A stretch of DNA of 64,000 nucleotides from positions 558,001-622,000 of the forward strand of contig NZ_CP023671.1 in the NCBI RefSeq assembly GCF_003606265.1. Direction: 5' to 3'. Below, in pieces: positions 17,737 through 26,942 of this stretch. The first letter of the stretch is position 1, and each line of letters begins with the position of its first letter. The position numbers and the translations under genes are program-made. The notes beneath the pieces were generated by a model. It did not search any database and was not told where the DNA came from. It was given only the letters and a program-made list of their open reading frames with translations. This stretch comes from Clostridium septicum (lineage in GTDB: Bacteria; Bacillota; Clostridia; Clostridiales; Clostridiaceae).

Positions 17737-18513
17737 CTACCCAAAACTTAATACTAAAGATTTTACTAGTAGATACCATCCATCTACCATCACAAATAAT
17801 AATAATTTAAATGGCAATGATACCATTACTGGTGGAAGCATAAACATTCCCATAGACATAAGAACACTTGCTACTACCATATCTATTATTAAAAATGGCA
17901 TAAATAATAAAAATCCTATTTGAAAAGCAGTTTTTAATTCACTTATTGCAAAAGCTGGTATAATAACTTGTATTGGTACATTGTCTTTTGTTACTTCATC
18001 CTTATTTATTTTTGCTGTTTCAATAAATAATTCTAAATCTTTTTGTCTTGTTTGTTTATACATAAACTCTCTTAATGGTTTTGTTCCAATTTCAATCGCT
18101 TTTTCTTGAGTTATTTCATTAGCCATATATGGTTTTAATGCCTTATCATTTATTTCTCCATAAACAGGACTCATTATAAATATAGTTAAAAATAATGCTA
18201 ATCCAACTAATACTTGATTTGGAATTGATTGTTGTGCTCCAAGAGCACTTTTTAAAAATGAAAAAACCACAATAATTCTTGTGAAACTAGTCATCATTAT
18301 TATTATAGATGGTAATAATGTTAATATAGTTAAAGTTATTAATAACTTTATATTATCCACATAATCTTGTGGTGTTCCATTTTCTCCTCCAACAGAAATA
18401 TTTACATTTGGTACCTGTATTGGATTAGGCTCTGCACTTACACTTCTTGTATGGAGAAGCATAAAGCCAATGGCTAAAAATATTATAAAAAAATATTTTT
18501 TCCTATTTTTCAT
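17737..18513 (-). CDS. fliP: Flagellar export gate protein FliP
   Basis: The 258-residue protein has an N-terminal signal peptide (about 1-27, ending SVSA), as FliP proteins usually do, then four membrane segments. Conserved stretches MMTSFTRIIVVFSFLKSALG and MGMFMLPPVMVSLPFKLLLF are the FliP/SctR signatures. It is the major subunit of the FliPQR pore. The start is supported by AAGGAAGAGGACA. The order fliO-fliP-fliQ-fliR is standard. Confidence 0.95.
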   Translation of the reverse strand: MKNRKKYFFIIFLAIGFMLLHTRSVSAEPNPIQVPNVNISVGGENGTPQDYVDNIKLLITLTILTLLPSIIIMMTSFTRIIVVFSFLKSALGAQQSIPNQVLVGLALFLTIFIMSPVYGEINDKALKPYMANEITQEKAIEIGTKPLREFMYKQTRQKDLELFIETAKINKDEVTKDNVPIQVIIPAFAISELKTAFQIGFLLFMPFLIIDMVVASVLMSMGMFMLPPVMVSLPFKLLLFVMVDGWYLLVKSLVLSFG

Positions 18514-18525
18514 TGTCCTCTTCCT

Positions 18526-18897
18526 TTAACGTATATTTTTTTTATTGTACTTATTAAAAATCAGTTTAAATTTATTAATTATATTTTCATATCCTTCATT
18601 TAATTGATTTTGTTCTTCAAGCTTTTTATTTTCTATAGATAAAATTTCTTCTTCTGATAAATCTTGTAATTTCTCCATTTTTCCATTAGAAGAGGACATA
18701 ACATATCCCTTAGATCCAACCTTTAAAATAACAATAAAATTATCTTTTGATACTTGAGATCTTTCTAATACTTTAATATAATTCTTTCTATTAATTCGGT
18801 TAATCCTATCTCCACTAACCTTAAAAGTTAAATACATAACTCCCAATACAATTACTAGAGATAGTATTAATCTTACACACATCCATATAAATTCCAT
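18526..18897 (-). CDS. fliO: FliO/FliZ-family flagellar biosynthesis protein
   Basis: The 123-residue protein has one membrane segment (about 8-28) and a cytoplasmic domain with the typical VLERSQVSKDNFIVILKVGSKG strand pattern. FliO helps FliP oligomerise during assembly of the export gate and is poorly conserved. Assignment rests on that domain and on the position directly before fliP. Confidence 0.88.
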   Translation of the reverse strand: MEFIWMCVRLILSLVIVLGVMYLTFKVSGDRINRINRKNYIKVLERSQVSKDNFIVILKVGSKGYVMSSSNGKMEKLQDLSEEEILSIENKKLEEQNQLNEGYENIINKFKLIFNKYNKKNIR

Positions 18898-18910
18898 ATT
18901 TCTATATTCC

Positions 18911-19360
18911 CTATTGAATTACTATGTCTTTTATATAAACGTCTCTTATAGCTCCTGTTCTTAGCTTTTGATTTATTCTCTTAACTAACTCACCTTTCAA
19001 GTTAGTTTCACTTTCCGCATTAAAATCTTTAGCTTTACAAGATTTAAAATAATATATTGCAGTATCTCTAATTGCTACTTTTTTATCTTCTATTTCTTTT
19101 CCTAATTCTTCATTGCTCTTATCATATCCAATTGAAGCGCTTAATTTAGCATATCTTCTTCCACCTTCATCACTAAGGTTTATGAAAACTTCACCTAAAT
19201 CATTGTAACTTTCTTCAATAACTACTTCACCTGCAGAAACTTTCTTACTTTCTGCAAAATAAACTGCTGCAAAAGTAGCTGCTCCTACTACTACTAAAGC
19301 TAAAATTATAACAATTATCTTTTTACCTTTATTTCCGTCTTTATCCTTTTCAATAGCCAT
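18911..19360 (-). CDS. fliL: Flagellar basal-body protein FliL
   Basis: The 149-residue single-pass membrane protein (segment about 14-32) has an extracytoplasmic FliL domain (YNDLGEVFINLSDEGGRRYAKLSASIGYD, ending LRTGAIRDVYIKDIVIQ). FliL forms a stomatin-like ring around the stator and supports torque under load. It lies four bases after motB, which fits that role. AAGGAGTGATAAA precedes the ATG. Confidence 0.93.
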   Translation of the reverse strand: MAIEKDKDGNKGKKIIVIILALVVVGAATFAAVYFAESKKVSAGEVVIEESYNDLGEVFINLSDEGGRRYAKLSASIGYDKSNEELGKEIEDKKVAIRDTAIYYFKSCKAKDFNAESETNLKGELVKRINQKLRTGAIRDVYIKDIVIQ

Positions 19361-19364
19361 TTTA

Positions 19365-20108
19365 TCACTCCTTGTCTTTTGACATTATTAAAATATTAAC
19401 TCTTCTATTTTTAGCTAAGTTATCATAACTATCATTTGGTGCTACTGGTCTATATTCTCCATACCCAGCTGCTGTAAATCTTTTTGGATTTTCTCCCTTA
19501 GCTTCAACAAAATATCTTACAACATTAACTGCTCTATCAGCTGATAATTCCCAGTTTGATGGAAACTCCGTTGTATGTATTGGTCTATTATCTGTATGTC
19601 CCTCAACTATAATTGGGTTATCCATAGACGCTATAAGAGAATTTATCTTATCCAATATTCCTTTACTATCTTCTCTTAGTGAAGAACTTGAAGTTTCAAA
19701 TAATATGTTATCTCTTAATTGAATTACTACGCCTCTTTCACTATCTACAATTTCTACTACAGATGATAAATCATTTTCTTCAACAAATTTCTTAACATCT
19801 ATATACATTTTTTGTTGCTCTGTTCTTGCAGCTTCATCTACGTTAACTTCTATATCAGCTTCTCCTCCAATTAAAGGAACCTCACCATTGTACATGTCGT
19901 ACTCCATTATAGTGTTACCTTTTTCACCATTCATTAATGTTTGGAAAGCATTAGATAGTCGTTGCATTTTTTGATTATCAACACTAGACATTGAATACAA
20001 AAGTATAAAAAAAGTAAGCAATAAAGTAATACAATCCGAATATGTGGCTAACCATTCATTTCCTGTTGGCTCATCATTAACTTTTATTTTTTTATTTCTT
20101 CTAGCCAT
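19365..20108 (-). CDS. motB: Flagellar stator protein MotB
   Basis: The 247-residue protein has a basic cytoplasmic N-terminus, one membrane segment with the proton- or ion-binding aspartate D25 in ATYSDCITLLLTFFILLYS, a linker and plug region, and a C-terminal OmpA-like peptidoglycan-binding domain (VEGHTDNRPI, NWELSADRAVNVVRYF, GYGEYRPVAPN). With MotA it forms the ion channel that drives the motor. The ATG overlaps the motA stop (TAATG). Confidence 0.95.
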   Translation of the reverse strand: MARRNKKIKVNDEPTGNEWLATYSDCITLLLTFFILLYSMSSVDNQKMQRLSNAFQTLMNGEKGNTIMEYDMYNGEVPLIGGEADIEVNVDEAARTEQQKMYIDVKKFVEENDLSSVVEIVDSERGVVIQLRDNILFETSSSSLREDSKGILDKINSLIASMDNPIIVEGHTDNRPIHTTEFPSNWELSADRAVNVVRYFVEAKGENPKRFTAAGYGEYRPVAPNDSYDNLAKNRRVNILIMSKDKE

Positions 20109-20914
20109 TAGCTGACAACTCCTTCATTGTTTTCAACTGTATTGCTTAAGTAAGCTAATCTTTCATTTGGCTTAAGATATGTAAGAAGTTTTTCTTCTAC
20201 TATTCTTGGATTAACTCCAGATTGTATTGAAAGTATTCCCTCTAACATCATTTGTCTAATTTGAGCTTCTTGTTCACTTTTGCTCTTTAAATTTGCTGCC
20301 ATAGGATTGCAGAAAACATTTGCTAAAATTGAACCATAGAAAGTTGTAATTAATGCTTTTCCCATACCTGATGCTATATTTGATACATCTGTTAAGTTCT
20401 GTAACATTTGAATAAGTCCTATAAGAGTACCTATCATACCAAATGCTGGTGCATATACTCCCCAAGTACTATATATACTTGAACCTTTCATATGTCTATT
20501 TTCCATTTCATCAATTTCAAGTTCTAATATTTCTTTTATTGTTTCTGGCTCTATACCATCTACTACCATTTGAAGACCCTTTTTTAAGAAATCATCTTTT
20601 AAATCTGAAATATCATCTTCTAATGATAATAGTCCTTCTCTTCTAGCTTTTTTTGATAGATCTGTAAATTGTAATATTATATCTTGTGCTGATACTTTCG
20701 TTTCTTTAAATGCTTCAACAAATAATTTACCTAGATTTTTTACTTCTTTTAAAGAATAAGTTATTAAGACGGCACTAAACGATCCTCCTACAGTTATCAG
20801 TACTGATGGAAAATCCCAAAATATTCTTAAACTACTTCCTGCCATCATTCCATATACTAATAAAATTCCACCTACCAATAACCCAAAGAAGGTTAATGTA
20901 TCTGACTTTTTCAT
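20108..20914 (-). CDS. motA: Flagellar stator protein MotA
   Basis: The 268-residue MotA/TolQ/ExbB-family protein has four membrane segments and a large cytoplasmic loop (about 50-150) carrying charged residues that contact FliG. The conserved GVYAPAFGMIGTLIGLIQML segment and ALITTFYGSILANVF are the channel-lining helices. TTTTAGGAGGCATTATT precedes the ATG. It follows flbD by 11 bases. Proton versus sodium use cannot be read from the sequence with confidence. Confidence 0.95.
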   Translation of the reverse strand: MKKSDTLTFFGLLVGGILLVYGMMAGSSLRIFWDFPSVLITVGGSFSAVLITYSLKEVKNLGKLFVEAFKETKVSAQDIILQFTDLSKKARREGLLSLEDDISDLKDDFLKKGLQMVVDGIEPETIKEILELEIDEMENRHMKGSSIYSTWGVYAPAFGMIGTLIGLIQMLQNLTDVSNIASGMGKALITTFYGSILANVFCNPMAANLKSKSEQEAQIRQMMLEGILSIQSGVNPRIVEEKLLTYLKPNERLAYLSNTVENNEGVVS

Positions 20915-20925
20915 AATAATGCCTC

Positions 20926-21117
20926 CTAAAACCTATAAGTTACAATTTTATTTTTGTATCTAATAACTTTTTCTACTACCTCGTCAGTACTTTCTAGTAC
21001 TAAATACTTCTTTCCAGATACTAAAGTTATTACTGTTTCTGGAACTGATTCAATTTTTTCAATATGATCAGCATTTAAAATAAGTTCTACATTATTCATA
21101 CCTGTTAAATTAATCAT
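20926..21117 (-). CDS. flbD: FlbD-family flagellar protein
   Basis: The 63-residue protein matches the FlbD family (INLTGMNNVELILNADHIEKIES, then PETVITLVSGKKYLVLES). Its function is not established; it is nearly always found between flgE and motA in Gram-positive flagellar operons. The ATG at 21117 starts the conserved domain; an in-frame GTG five codons upstream lies inside the likely ribosome site AAGGTGGGAAG. A strong hairpin separates it from flgE. Confidence 0.9.
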   Translation of the reverse strand: MINLTGMNNVELILNADHIEKIESVPETVITLVSGKKYLVLESTDEVVEKVIRYKNKIVTYRF

Positions 21118-21147
21118 TTCTTCTCTTCCCACCTTTTATAAATGAGT

Positions 21148-21196
21148 AAGAATAGGCAATGATATTACTATCATGCTAAATCATTGCACTATTCTT
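21148..21196 (-). promoter_or_regulatory. Strong hairpin between flgE and flbD
   Basis: AAGAATAG plus GCAATGAT pairs with ATCATTGC plus CTATTCTT, a 16-bp stem with a single internal mismatch and a loop of about 15 bases, starting 8 bases after the flgE stop. No T tract follows. It therefore looks more like an mRNA-stability or processing element, or a partial attenuator, than a full terminator. Confidence 0.65.
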
Positions 21197-21203
21197 TATA
21201 AAA

Positions 21204-23855
21204 TTATCTCTTTAAGTTAATTATATCTTGTAATATTTCATCTCCTGTTGTTATCATCTTTCCTGATGCTTGGAAAGCTCTACTTGAAACTATCATGTCT
21301 GTAAATTGTTCTGCTAAATCTACATTGGACATTTCAAGCATACCTTGTAAGTTGGAGCCGTATCCTTTTGAATTATCATCATTTAAAGTTCCAACACCAC
21401 TTTTTATTACAGCTTCTCCTGAGTTAACTGAAGAATTATATAGGTTTCCGCCTAGTTTTGTTAAGCCTTCTGGATTTTTAAAACTTGCCATGGCAATTTG
21501 TCCAAGAGCCGCAACTCTACCATCTTCTAAAACTCCATTTATTATTCCATTTTTATCTATAGTATATGTCTTAACTCTTAGTTCTTGATCTGTTCCTGGA
21601 ATTTTAACCTTATCTGGAATTTTAAGAGTTTTTAAATTTCCATCATATGATTTTAACTCTTTTGTTCCATCAACAAAGTTTATAGATCCATCTTCATTTA
21701 AACTTTGTACTGGAGTACCACCACCAGTAGCTGCTGACTCTATACCACTTATTTGAGTTGGTTGATTTGAGACTTTAATAGCTTGGTTAATACCTTTTGA
21801 TTGTAGTGCTTCATTAATTACATTTTGAATCATTGCTGCTGAAGTTCCAGAACCACTTACTAAATCAGCATTTATAACTATTGTTTTATTAGTTGTATCT
21901 ATATTAGCTGATGTTTTAGTTCCTGCATTTACCTTACCTATTTGAATCTTATATCCATTTAAAGATGCTCCTGGAGTAAATTCAAGTTCCATTCCAGCAA
22001 TATTTACTGAACCTGCTGTTTGTAAATCAGTACCACCATCAATTCCTTGAGATGTTAAACCAGTAAACACCTTAGGAGTTCCTGAAACCAATACTCTATT
22101 ACTATCAGTTAAACCAATTCCTAATTCCGTATTTATCGCATCTGCAAGCTTTTGAGAAGTAACTTCATTTGGCGTTACAAAATCACCTGATATTAATATT
22201 TTTTTACTAGCAGCATCTTTTTTTACTGATAAAGCTGTAGCCTTAACATCAACGATTTCTACTGAATATCCATTGTAAGTATCACCTTTAGGGAATGTTA
22301 CAGATACTCCTGCTATATCGATTGCCTTTGGTGATTTAAGATCCTTACCATTATTTAAAACTAATATATTTTTTGCTTTTTTGGCATCATATGTACCATC
22401 TATTTTTTCAAGTTTAGGAGAAAGAATTCCATTTTTACTTAATTCATTATTAAATGCTGTTTTAATATCATCTTTAATAGTAGCAAATTTGTCAAAATCA
22501 GCACTTATTGTTATGATTTTATCATTTTTATTTAAAGATACTTTTGTTGATATACCTGCAGTTGTATCTCCTAACTTAATTTTGTATCCATTTAAGCCAG
22601 CACCATTTTCAAAAGTAAGGTCTAAACCACCCATTTTGTCTGATGTATCTTTTCCAGTTGAATCAATATATTTATTTTCAGGTTTCTTTTCTACTGATCC
22701 ACTTTCGTCTGTTTGTCCATAAACTTGTGATATGTTCATTGGTGAACCTGAGAAGTTACCAACTGTTTGTTTAAATCCATTTGCTGCTAAAGTACTATTA
22801 ATAGCATCCTTTAAGACATTTCCTGATAGTGCTCCCTTTGTTACAAAGTCAGCATCTATTTTTATTTTTTTATTATCTTTATTAATTTCTACTTTAGTTG
22901 GTGTTCCTGTTCCTATTTTTCCTATTTCAAATGAATATCCATTTAATTCACTACCTTCAGTTAATTGGAATGCAAATCCTCCTATTGAAACAGTTCCTGG
23001 TGCTGTTGCATCAGCCCCACCTGCAACTCTTTCTGAAGCTAAATCCGGTATACTTACAGGCTTACCTGAAACAAACATTTGTTGTGAAAAACCAGCTGAT
23101 GATATACCTTTATTTATTGCTGATTCAATTTGAGTTGTTGTTAATGCTCCTGGTGTAGAGAAATCCCCATTTAATACTATCTTCTTTTCTGACTTATCAA
23201 CATCTGCTGAAGTTATTGTTCCAGGTCCTATATCACCTAATACAACTTTATATCCATTTAATTGTGATCCAGGTCCAAATCTAAAATCTAATCCAGCAGT
23301 TGAAACTAAAGTAGGTTGTTTACCTGTAGCTTCTTTAGCACTATCATCATTAGTTAATGAATAACCTAATACTCTATATCCTGAACCAGTTAATAAATTA
23401 CCTTGTTCATCTAATATAAATGATCCATCCCTTGAATACATTATTTCAGAATCTGAATTAGCAAGTGATTGTTGTGTTATATTATGAGCTCCTGCTCTAT
23501 GGTTTACTTCTAAGCTTTCACCATAAATTGAAGGACCCTTACTTACCATAAAGAATCCATCACCATCTATTGCAATATCAAGTGATCTACCTGTTGGTTG
23601 TAAATTCCCTTGAGTCATAACTGAATCTATACTTGCAAGTTGAACTCCTAGTCCTACTTGGTTAGCATTTACACCCCCTTGATTTTTAGATGGAGCCATT
23701 GCACTAGACATATTTTGACTTAACATGTCGCTAAATCTTGCTCTTGATGATTTAAATGATGTTGTTCCTACATTTGATATATTATTACCTATAACATCTA
23801 ATTTTGTTTGGTTTACTTTCATTCCACTAATACCGGAATACATTGATCTTAACAT
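21204..23855 (-). CDS. flgE: Flagellar hook protein FlgE, enlarged by five internal repeats
   Basis: The 883-residue axial protein polymerises into the hook. The N-terminal rod motif (SGISGMKVNQTKLDVIGNNI) and FlgE core (LDIAIDGDGFFMVSKG) are at 8-106. The C-terminal core and D0 helix (EMSNVDLAEQFTDMIVSSRA) end the protein. Typical FlgE is about 400-450 residues. The extra length is residues about 188-712, five copies of a 105-117-residue unit, each with an xLNGYxxxxG motif (NGY at 200, 305, 422, 528, 633), a KKIxIxxDF strand and a helix like AINxxLxxxG. The repeats are diverged from one another, so they are old rather than a recent tandem duplication. They would form additional surface domains on the hook. 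Confidence 0.93.
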   Translation of the reverse strand: MLRSMYSGISGMKVNQTKLDVIGNNISNVGTTSFKSSRARFSDMLSQNMSSAMAPSKNQGGVNANQVGLGVQLASIDSVMTQGNLQPTGRSLDIAIDGDGFFMVSKGPSIYGESLEVNHRAGAHNITQQSLANSDSEIMYSRDGSFILDEQGNLLTGSGYRVLGYSLTNDDSAKEATGKQPTLVSTAGLDFRFGPGSQLNGYKVVLGDIGPGTITSADVDKSEKKIVLNGDFSTPGALTTTQIESAINKGISSAGFSQQMFVSGKPVSIPDLASERVAGGADATAPGTVSIGGFAFQLTEGSELNGYSFEIGKIGTGTPTKVEINKDNKKIKIDADFVTKGALSGNVLKDAINSTLAANGFKQTVGNFSGSPMNISQVYGQTDESGSVEKKPENKYIDSTGKDTSDKMGGLDLTFENGAGLNGYKIKLGDTTAGISTKVSLNKNDKIITISADFDKFATIKDDIKTAFNNELSKNGILSPKLEKIDGTYDAKKAKNILVLNNGKDLKSPKAIDIAGVSVTFPKGDTYNGYSVEIVDVKATALSVKKDAASKKILISGDFVTPNEVTSQKLADAINTELGIGLTDSNRVLVSGTPKVFTGLTSQGIDGGTDLQTAGSVNIAGMELEFTPGASLNGYKIQIGKVNAGTKTSANIDTTNKTIVINADLVSGSGTSAAMIQNVINEALQSKGINQAIKVSNQPTQISGIESAATGGGTPVQSLNEDGSINFVDGTKELKSYDGNLKTLKIPDKVKIPGTDQELRVKTYTIDKNGIINGVLEDGRVAALGQIAMASFKNPEGLTKLGGNLYNSSVNSGEAVIKSGVGTLNDDNSKGYGSNLQGMLEMSNVDLAEQFTDMIVSSRAFQASGKMITTGDEILQDIINLKR
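21720..23294 (-). repeat. Five tandem protein-level repeats inside flgE
   Basis: Repeat units cover residues about 188-285, 291-385, 409-505, 514-612 and 618-712 of FlgE. Each has a start such as LDFRFGPGSQLNGYKV or MELEFTPGASLNGYKI, a central KKIVLNGDF-like strand and an AINxxL-like helix. The fourth has a Tyr before NGY instead of Leu. DNA identity between units is low, so these are seen only after translation. Confidence 0.8.
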
Positions 23856-23934
23856 TTCTTAATTACACCTCTCTCTTTTTATTCTTGTTTCTATCATTCC
23901 ACAAGAATTCGGCTTCCTACATATTAGGTCCAGC

Positions 23935-24321
23935 CTATAAAATCACAACACTATCTATATTTGTAAAAACATTTTCCTTAGCTCTTTCTTTTTCTACAGC
24001 TGTTATAACTGTTTTATTTTGTACACTAGCTATTAATGCTGTATCTTTATATATCATCACACAATTCTTTGCGCCTTTTTTCTCAGCCATCTGAAAGCCT
24101 TTTTCTATAGCCTTCATATCTTTATTTGAAAAATCAATATATTTTAATCTTTCTACTGCATGCTTTGAAAGAGTATATGTAAAGCTATTACCTATTGTTT
24201 TGTCTAAAATATTTTTAAAAGTGCTATTTTTACTATTTAATTCTCTATTCTTATCATTTTGAATAGGTGCTTGAAGATTGTCCACCGGATATAGGCTTCC
24301 ATTTACTATTCTAAATCCCAT
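23935..24321 (-). CDS. Flagellar operon protein, TIGR02530 family
   Basis: The 128-residue protein matches the small flagellar operon protein family found between flgD and flgE in Firmicutes. It has the conserved block FTYTLSKHAVERLKYIDFSNKDM, then ALIASVQNKTVITAVEKERAKENVFTNIDSVVIL at the end. Its biochemical role is unknown; proximity to flgD/flgE and fliK suggests hook assembly. The ATG at 24321 follows AGGTGATTTTC; a GTG three codons upstream is part of that site. Confidence 0.85.
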   Translation of the reverse strand: MGFRIVNGSLYPVDNLQAPIQNDKNRELNSKNSTFKNILDKTIGNSFTYTLSKHAVERLKYIDFSNKDMKAIEKGFQMAEKKGAKNCVMIYKDTALIASVQNKTVITAVEKERAKENVFTNIDSVVIL

Positions 24322-24385
24322 GAAAATCACCTACATTCTTATAAATCTAAAAATAAAATATTTATTAGATTATTTTTAGATTTAT

Positions 24386-25048
24386 TTATTTAGTAACTTT
24401 AATTACTTTATCATAATCAAAATCTTTTATTTCCTCAGATCCTTGAAGTTTAACTTTTACTTTTATTAATCCACTTTCCTTAATTACACTAAGAACTTCA
24501 CCTTCAATATTTTTCTTATTATCATCTTGTTCATTTAGTTCTACATGTTTTCCTATAAATGATGATGCAAGTAAAAATGACATATTTCCATTCATATTAT
24601 TTAATGGCGGAATAGAATAATCTGGCACATCTAAAACTGTTATAACATCGTCAAGAGAAAAATCTTTATATGAATTTTGACCATTTTCATTTACTTCTAC
24701 TGATAAAGTAGTTTTTCCATTTTGAATTGTAACAGCTTTAACTACACCAGTATATGGTTTTCCATCTGAATCAACTGATTTCATAGTTACACCTTTTCCA
24801 ACTAGACTATGTGATGCATAACTTGACATAGTATTATTTAAGTTACTCATTTGTTCCATAGATGCAAATTGAGCCATTTGTGTTATATATTGAGTTGAAT
24901 CATTATTACCCATAGGATCCATATTAGACAACTCTGCTGATAATATCTTTAGGAAAGCATTTTTGTCCATGTCTTCCCCAGGTTTCATTATCTTAGTTCC
25001 TCTTTCTGTAGCTCTAGCACCATAATTATTATTAATTACATTACTCAT
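24386..25048 (-). CDS. flgD: Flagellar hook-capping protein FlgD
   Basis: The 220-residue scaffold protein caps the growing hook. The N-terminal FlgD domain contains the signature KNAFLKILSAELSNMDPMGN followed by STQYITQMAQFASMEQMSNL. The C-terminal part is a beta-rich region of two Tudor/FlgD_ig-like stretches (VGKGVTMKSVDSDGKPYTG and IGKHVELNEQDDN). AGGAGAGATAAAT precedes the ATG, 11 bases after fliK. Confidence 0.93.
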   Translation of the reverse strand: MSNVINNNYGARATERGTKIMKPGEDMDKNAFLKILSAELSNMDPMGNNDSTQYITQMAQFASMEQMSNLNNTMSSYASHSLVGKGVTMKSVDSDGKPYTGVVKAVTIQNGKTTLSVEVNENGQNSYKDFSLDDVITVLDVPDYSIPPLNNMNGNMSFLLASSFIGKHVELNEQDDNKKNIEGEVLSVIKESGLIKVKVKLQGSEEIKDFDYDKVIKVTK

Positions 25049-25059
25049 ATTTATCTCTC

Positions 25060-26478
25060 CTACGCTAATAAGTTTACATTATTATCATCTTTTACTATCT
25101 CATCATCTTGGACAGAATCTAAAGATGTAATTTCTGATAAATTGCTTTTACTTCTTTTACTCTTATTTTGATTCTGTGAGTTTGAGAAGTTTTCTCCATT
25201 ATAAAAAGTAGCATCTTCTTGATATAGGCCTATATTAACATCATGTATTTTTATGTTTTGTTGTTCTAAGCCTTTCTTTATATCATTTATATTAGAGTTT
25301 AATAAATTATAAGTTTCTTTTGATGTAGCTTTTATTTCAGCTTTCATTATTCCTTCTTCTGAAAGAATTTTAATAGTCATCTCTCCTAACTCTTTAGGAT
25401 AAATTTTAACCTTTAATTCAGACATGGCATTTTTAACCATGAATTTAACATTTTTAATAATATCTAAATCCATAGTTTGCTTATTAACTACTGCAGGCTC
25501 TTTTATAATTTCTAAATCATTTAAAGAAAATCTATTGTTTAATAGTTTATTTAATCCTAAATTTTTATCATCATTTAAAATTTTTGATAATATTTTATCT
25601 TCTTTTGATAAACTTTTAGAATTAGATTTACTATCAATAACTTCCTTTTTTAAAGTCTCACCAAAATTCGCGTTATCTTTAGAAGCTTCTTTTTCCAAAT
25701 CAGACTTATTAAATTTATTTATTGAAGTATTATTTTGTGATTTATTATTAACTGAGTTAACTTCTTCATCTGATTTTTCTAATTTTGAATCAAAGTCCTT
25801 TAAATGCTTTTTGCTTATAATTGAGTTTTCCTCATTCTTAATTTCATTTGCTAAATTTAAATTATTTGCATCTTCTGAAAATAATTTTTCATTTAACATC
25901 TCTAAAATAGCATTAAGTTTTTTACTATCTTCATCTGATAAAACTTTTTTAAAATCATTTGAATTAATCATTTCCAATATATTGTTTGTTAAATTAACAG
26001 CTTCATTTAGAATATCTTGTTTACTACGAAATTCTTCTAGATCTAGCCTTAATACATCCTTACCCAATACTGAATTTTCATCACTTTTTAATATATCTTT
26101 TAAAATCAAATTAATTTCATCTTTAATTTCTGGATTATCTAAAGTAACATCTTGGAACTCTTTAGATTGCATCAATTCACCTAATAAAAGCGTAATATTT
26201 TCAAGACAATCAGTATCTTCTTTATTTCCTTGGAAATCTTTTAACTCTTCAAAAGCCTTTTCAATTTTTTTCGTAGTTTCTTTAACTGTTACAACTTCAT
26301 TTTTTATAGGTTCCTTATTATTATCTAAATTTACATTTGACTTTAATTTAGTTCCTACTTCATTATTCAAAGTTTCTTTAAAATCTCTTTTTCTACTAAA
26401 ACTATCTTTTCTAGTAGAAATCTTCTTTACATCTACTTCATTAGTTTTAAAATTTATAAATGCATTTGTATCTATCAT
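25060..26478 (-). CDS. fliK: Flagellar hook-length control protein FliK
   Basis: The 472-residue protein has a long, polar, lysine/asparagine/serine-rich ruler region (about 1-340) and a compact C-terminal Flg_hook domain (about 345-420: MSELKVKIYPKELGEMTIKI, IKATSKETYNLLNSNINDIK) that switches export specificity through FlhB. It starts directly after the fliJ stop. The region is long compared with many clostridial FliK proteins, which may match a hook built from an enlarged FlgE; this link is only inference because ruler length reads hook length, not subunit size. Confidence 0.9.
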   Translation of the reverse strand: MIDTNAFINFKTNEVDVKKISTRKDSFSRKRDFKETLNNEVGTKLKSNVNLDNNKEPIKNEVVTVKETTKKIEKAFEELKDFQGNKEDTDCLENITLLLGELMQSKEFQDVTLDNPEIKDEINLILKDILKSDENSVLGKDVLRLDLEEFRSKQDILNEAVNLTNNILEMINSNDFKKVLSDEDSKKLNAILEMLNEKLFSEDANNLNLANEIKNEENSIISKKHLKDFDSKLEKSDEEVNSVNNKSQNNTSINKFNKSDLEKEASKDNANFGETLKKEVIDSKSNSKSLSKEDKILSKILNDDKNLGLNKLLNNRFSLNDLEIIKEPAVVNKQTMDLDIIKNVKFMVKNAMSELKVKIYPKELGEMTIKILSEEGIMKAEIKATSKETYNLLNSNINDIKKGLEQQNIKIHDVNIGLYQEDATFYNGENFSNSQNQNKSKRSKSNLSEITSLDSVQDDEIVKDDNNVNLLA

Positions 26479-26928
26479 TTATGATTTCACCTCCTTTCGG
26501 TGATTTCTCATATATGCATACAAAGCAAATTCATCATTCGATATTTGCTCTATTCTATCTTGTTCTCTTATATAAGCTATTTTCTGCTTCTCTTTTAATA
26601 TATCAACTGTTTTTCTTTCTATTTGACTTTTCTTTAAATTTTCTCTTCTAAAGTTTACTTCTCTTTCTTTTAAGGCAACTTCTTTTTCAGTACTATCAAT
26701 CCCCTTATTAAGAGCAAATAAATAATTTTTCTTAATCTTTTGATAAGCAGCAGAATCTCCAGAACCTATTCCATTATATTTACTATAACTCTCTTTTAGG
26801 CTCTTAAGTTTCTCCTTTACTATTTCTCTCTCCCTTTGACTTTCTGTAAATAGCCTCTTATTTTCATCTTCTTTTTCCACTCTAATTTGTAATAACTTTT
26901 CTAATCCAAATTCAAATCTTTTGGCCAT
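26479..26928 (-). CDS. fliJ: Flagellar export chaperone/stalk protein FliJ
   Basis: The 149-residue protein is almost entirely helical and highly charged, as expected for the FliJ antiparallel coiled coil that sits in the FliI hexamer and touches FlhA. It begins FEFGLEKLLQIRVEKEDENK, the usual FliJ start. The place between fliI and fliK is standard. Confidence 0.9.
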   Translation of the reverse strand: MAKRFEFGLEKLLQIRVEKEDENKRLFTESQREREIVKEKLKSLKESYSKYNGIGSGDSAAYQKIKKNYLFALNKGIDSTEKEVALKEREVNFRRENLKKSQIERKTVDILKEKQKIAYIREQDRIEQISNDEFALYAYMRNHRKEVKS

Positions 26929-26942
26929 AACTACACTTCTTT

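Noticed and set aside
22381..23158. Overlapping plus-strand frames opposite the flgE repeats
   Set aside because: These are complement shadows of the repeat-coding region, without start signals.
25424..26503. Long plus-strand frame (359 codons) opposite fliK
   Set aside because: It is the antisense of a lysine/asparagine/glutamate-rich gene, which gives serine/leucine/phenylalanine-rich open frames. It has no ribosome site and overlaps fliK and fliJ, which are clearly real.
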